Source: Janthinobacterium sp. TB1-E2
GTDB taxonomy: Bacteria; Pseudomonadota; Gammaproteobacteria; Burkholderiales; Burkholderiaceae_D
NCBI RefSeq assembly: GCF_036885605.1
Contig: NZ_CP142523.1
Location: 3,782,001-3,846,000, forward strand
Reading direction: 5' to 3'
Length of the DNA: 64,000 nt
Shown here: piece by piece, positions 62,113 through 64,000 of the stretch
How positions within the stretch are numbered: the stretch's first letter is position 1
Layout: each line of letters starts with the position of its first letter
The notes under the pieces: model-generated
What the model was told of the DNA's origin: nothing
Database searches by the model: none
Seen by the model: the letters and a program-made list of their open reading frames with translations, nothing else
Position numbers and translations under genes: made by a program

Positions 62113-62694
62113 ATGGCCATCATGACTCCATTTTCCTGCATACGCGGCGCCGCAGCGGCTGCCGCCTTGACGCTCTGCATCAGCGCGTCGGCGCAAGCTC
62201 CCCTTCCATTGACCAAGCTGGTGGGCGAATACAATCTTGCCTCGTCGGCGACCGTGCCGGCCAGCACCTGGGGCTATTCCAAGGGACGCATTTTGGTCAA
62301 GCAACTCGATGAGCGGCATCTGATGATCGTCCTGTCCTGCGAGTGGAAACGCGAACCGAAAGCCGTCTGCGGCGATTATTTCTATGCCCAGCAGCGCGAC
62401 GACGGCCTGTATCTGCAGGACATGAATACCTTCGCCATGCGCCTGTACTTCGATCCCGCCACGCGCAAGCTCACCATCATTTCGCGCGGCGCCGACGCGA
62501 AACAGAGCGTGCGGCATGACGTATTCGCCGCCACCACCGCGCCGCTCACGGACCCCGCCCTCGTGCGGCGCATGAAGCGCGAACTGTCGAATGCCGACAG
62601 CAAGGAAAACCGGCGCGTGTTCGGCCCCTACACCAAGTGGGACTACCAGGAAAACCGCATTGAATTCCAGCGCCAGGACTTGACGGCGCCGTGA
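62113..62694 (+). CDS. Exported hypothetical protein
   Basis: A 193-residue protein with a signal peptide (AAAAAALTLCISASAQA). The mature part has LVGEYNLASSATVPASTWG, IVLSCEWKREPKAVCGDYFYAQ and EFQRQDLTAP. I recognise no family. ATG 62113 and 62122 are both possible. A -10-like TATAAT with flanking palindrome lies just upstream, so the gene is probably regulated on its own. Confidence 0.7.
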   Translation: MAIMTPFSCIRGAAAAAALTLCISASAQAPLPLTKLVGEYNLASSATVPASTWGYSKGRILVKQLDERHLMIVLSCEWKREPKAVCGDYFYAQQRDDGLYLQDMNTFAMRLYFDPATRKLTIISRGADAKQSVRHDVFAATTAPLTDPALVRRMKRELSNADSKENRRVFGPYTKWDYQENRIEFQRQDLTAP

Positions 62695-62765
62695 TGGCGC
62701 GCCTGGGCGGGCTTCAGACGCGATACGGTCTGGCCCGCAATGGGCCTGGTCGGCCGACGAGGGAC

Positions 62766-63011
62766 CTAGCGTTTTTCAATTCCGATCATTTTTGGCGGCG
62801 ATGGATCTTTTCTGCGCTCGCATACCAATACGCGCAAAGCGACAGCTAGCGACACGCCATTTGTGTGCAAGTATTTTGCCGCCACAGCGGTGCCAAGCAT
62901 TTCCTGGAAAATAATCGCCACATCTATTTTTTGTGCGGTCAATGCGTCGATCCGCCTGGGATGATCAAGCTCCAACTGCACGAGGCCACCGATGTAATTT
63001 TTATTTACCAT
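62766..63011 (-). CDS. Possible small hypothetical protein
   Basis: An 81-codon frame with IDVAIIFQEMLGTAVAAKYLH and ALRVLVCERRKD. It lies 73 nt after the ECF sigma gene on the same strand, so it could be cotranscribed. The ribosome-binding site is weak and I recognise no family. If it is not a gene, the 390 bases from 62695 to 63084 hold none. Confidence 0.35.
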   Translation of the reverse strand: MVNKNYIGGLVQLELDHPRRIDALTAQKIDVAIIFQEMLGTAVAAKYLHTNGVSLAVALRVLVCERRKDPSPPKMIGIEKR

Positions 63012-63084
63012 GTAAATTCATGTCAAGTATGGAACAGGCACCGTAACCTCCCGCTTCGGGACTACCGTAGTTCGGCAGCCCCCC

Positions 63085-63654
63085 TCATTGATCTTTTTCC
63101 AGTATCTTGCGTATCTCTGCCCTTACTCTGTGGATACGGCTTCGTACAGTTCCCATCGGGCATCCCATCCTTATTGCAATCTCGTCATAGCGCATACCTT
63201 CATCCTCGCGCAACAATAATGCCTTTTTCAAGGGCGCCGGCAAATTGGCGATTAATCGAATAATTTCCATCCCCGTTTCCATTGCACTGCATATCTCTTC
63301 CGGACTATCTTCATGAACCATTTTCAATGCACCAATGGAATAATCCGTATCATCAATTAAATCAAGCGAACTTGATTTAATTTCCCCGTCACCACGATAA
63401 TCAGACCTTATACAGCGCATGGCCATTGAATATAACTTTGGATAAAACATCGAACACCCACAACCTCTTTTAAACCATAGAAAAACATTGAAAAATATAA
63501 GCTGAACCATGTCATCGATATCTTCCTCGCGAGGAATGGACTGACTTACCAAATTTCTTATGCGGATACGATATCTGATATACAGCGCATGAAATGCCGA
63601 TGCAGTATTCACACAATTAATTTCTAATGAGAAATTTTCATTTCCATCGGACAT
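63085..63654 (-). CDS. ECF-type RNA polymerase sigma factor in AT-rich DNA
   Basis: A 189-residue sigma-70 family protein. Region 2 (about 20-85) has AFHALYIRYRIRIRNLV, EDIDDMVQLIFFNVFLW and AMRCIRSDYR; region 4 (about 130-185) has LPAPLKKALLLREDEGMRYDEIA and CPMGTVRSRIHRVRAEI. It is unlike the FecI-type factor at 13682 and has no recognisable anti-sigma gene beside it. Codons and flanks are much AT-richer than the rest of the window, which suggests a different origin. The genes it controls are outside the visible region or unknown. Confidence 0.85.
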   Translation of the reverse strand: MSDGNENFSLEINCVNTASAFHALYIRYRIRIRNLVSQSIPREEDIDDMVQLIFFNVFLWFKRGCGCSMFYPKLYSMAMRCIRSDYRGDGEIKSSSLDLIDDTDYSIGALKMVHEDSPEEICSAMETGMEIIRLIANLPAPLKKALLLREDEGMRYDEIAIRMGCPMGTVRSRIHRVRAEIRKILEKDQ

Positions 63655-64000
63655 GCATCACTCACTGTAGACAAAGTTGATCTCATATCCTAGCAGCAAG
63701 AATATATCCTCAAGCTAACACCCAAAAGAACATTGATTTATATCAATACATGCAATACAAGATATTTAATATTATAAAAAAATAAATCTATATTCCATCA
63801 AGAAATAATTAACCATGAAATGTTTTTTATGCACGAAAAAATAACACTGTTCCAGACTTAATTAAATCTATTGAGGTAATTAATGTTTCCTTATAGAAAT
63901 TTTCTATTGATAGCTTATTGACGTGTTCGCCTTCGTGCGCAAGGATAAATGTTTATGTAGTAATATTAAAAAAAATATTCAAAGCATTTTGGGTGAGCAT
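63655..64000. other. AT-rich region, no gene seen
   Basis: These 346 bases are strikingly AT-rich, with runs of A and T and only very short frames. They hold the promoter of the sigma gene and possibly of a gene beyond the right edge. No palindrome or motif was clear enough to name. Confidence 0.6.

Overview
The window reads as chromosomal DNA from a GC-rich betaproteobacterium, most likely an Oxalobacteraceae member of the Janthinobacterium/Duganella/Massilia type. This is inferred from the gene mix (betaproteobacterial porin, PEP carboxylase ending in NSG, NsrR/Hmp, FecIR-TonB, many two-component hybrids) and from dispersed palindromes. No tRNA, rRNA, CRISPR array, transposase or phage gene was seen.

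Left third (1-20570): a two-component pair cut by the window edge; a DUF481 outer-membrane protein plus a lipoprotein alpha/beta hydrolase; an MHYT hybrid kinase with an HD-GYP regulator; a GNAT and an SseB-like protein; a Fur-controlled FecI/FecR/TonB-receptor iron-uptake locus; small exported or membrane proteins; and the central-carbon genes pyk, gap and ppc on one strand. Two arrays of REP-like palindromes lie at 3687-3871 and 12476-12715.

Middle (20571-32842): a structured palindromic element precedes nsrR. The acetate permease pair (DUF485-actP) follows. A hemerythrin-hmp operon carries a recognisable NsrR box. The outstanding locus is at 25526-31649: an RsbR-RsbS-RsbT-(HATPase+SpoIIE phosphatase) stressosome module overlapping two hybrid histidine kinases, the first of which begins with its own RsbT/RsbW-type ATPase domain. 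No SigB, RsbV, RsbW or RsbU is present, so the output is probably phosphorelay signalling.

Accessory and metabolic part (32843-53012): a locally AT-rich islet with a frameshifted gene, a small three-helix membrane protein and a DUF4303 protein; LysR/SDR; Rrf2 with a thioredoxin-reductase-like flavoprotein; a three-subunit membrane-bound FAD dehydrogenase (cytochrome c, GMC flavoprotein, Tat small subunit) followed upstream by a porin with a perfect FNR-type site; MarR; DUF885; LacI/PhyH/Gfo-Idh; GH3 lipoprotein; AraC; NADP oxidoreductase.

Right part (53013-64000): HxlR; an RND efflux system split into MFP-RND on the minus strand and an OMF on the plus strand, with TetR between them and two matching operators; a second GNAT; HxlR with divergent azoR; an ABM-domain protein; an exported protein with a palindromic operator over its -10; then, after about 62760, an AT-rich stretch with an ECF sigma factor, which may be the edge of an acquired region.
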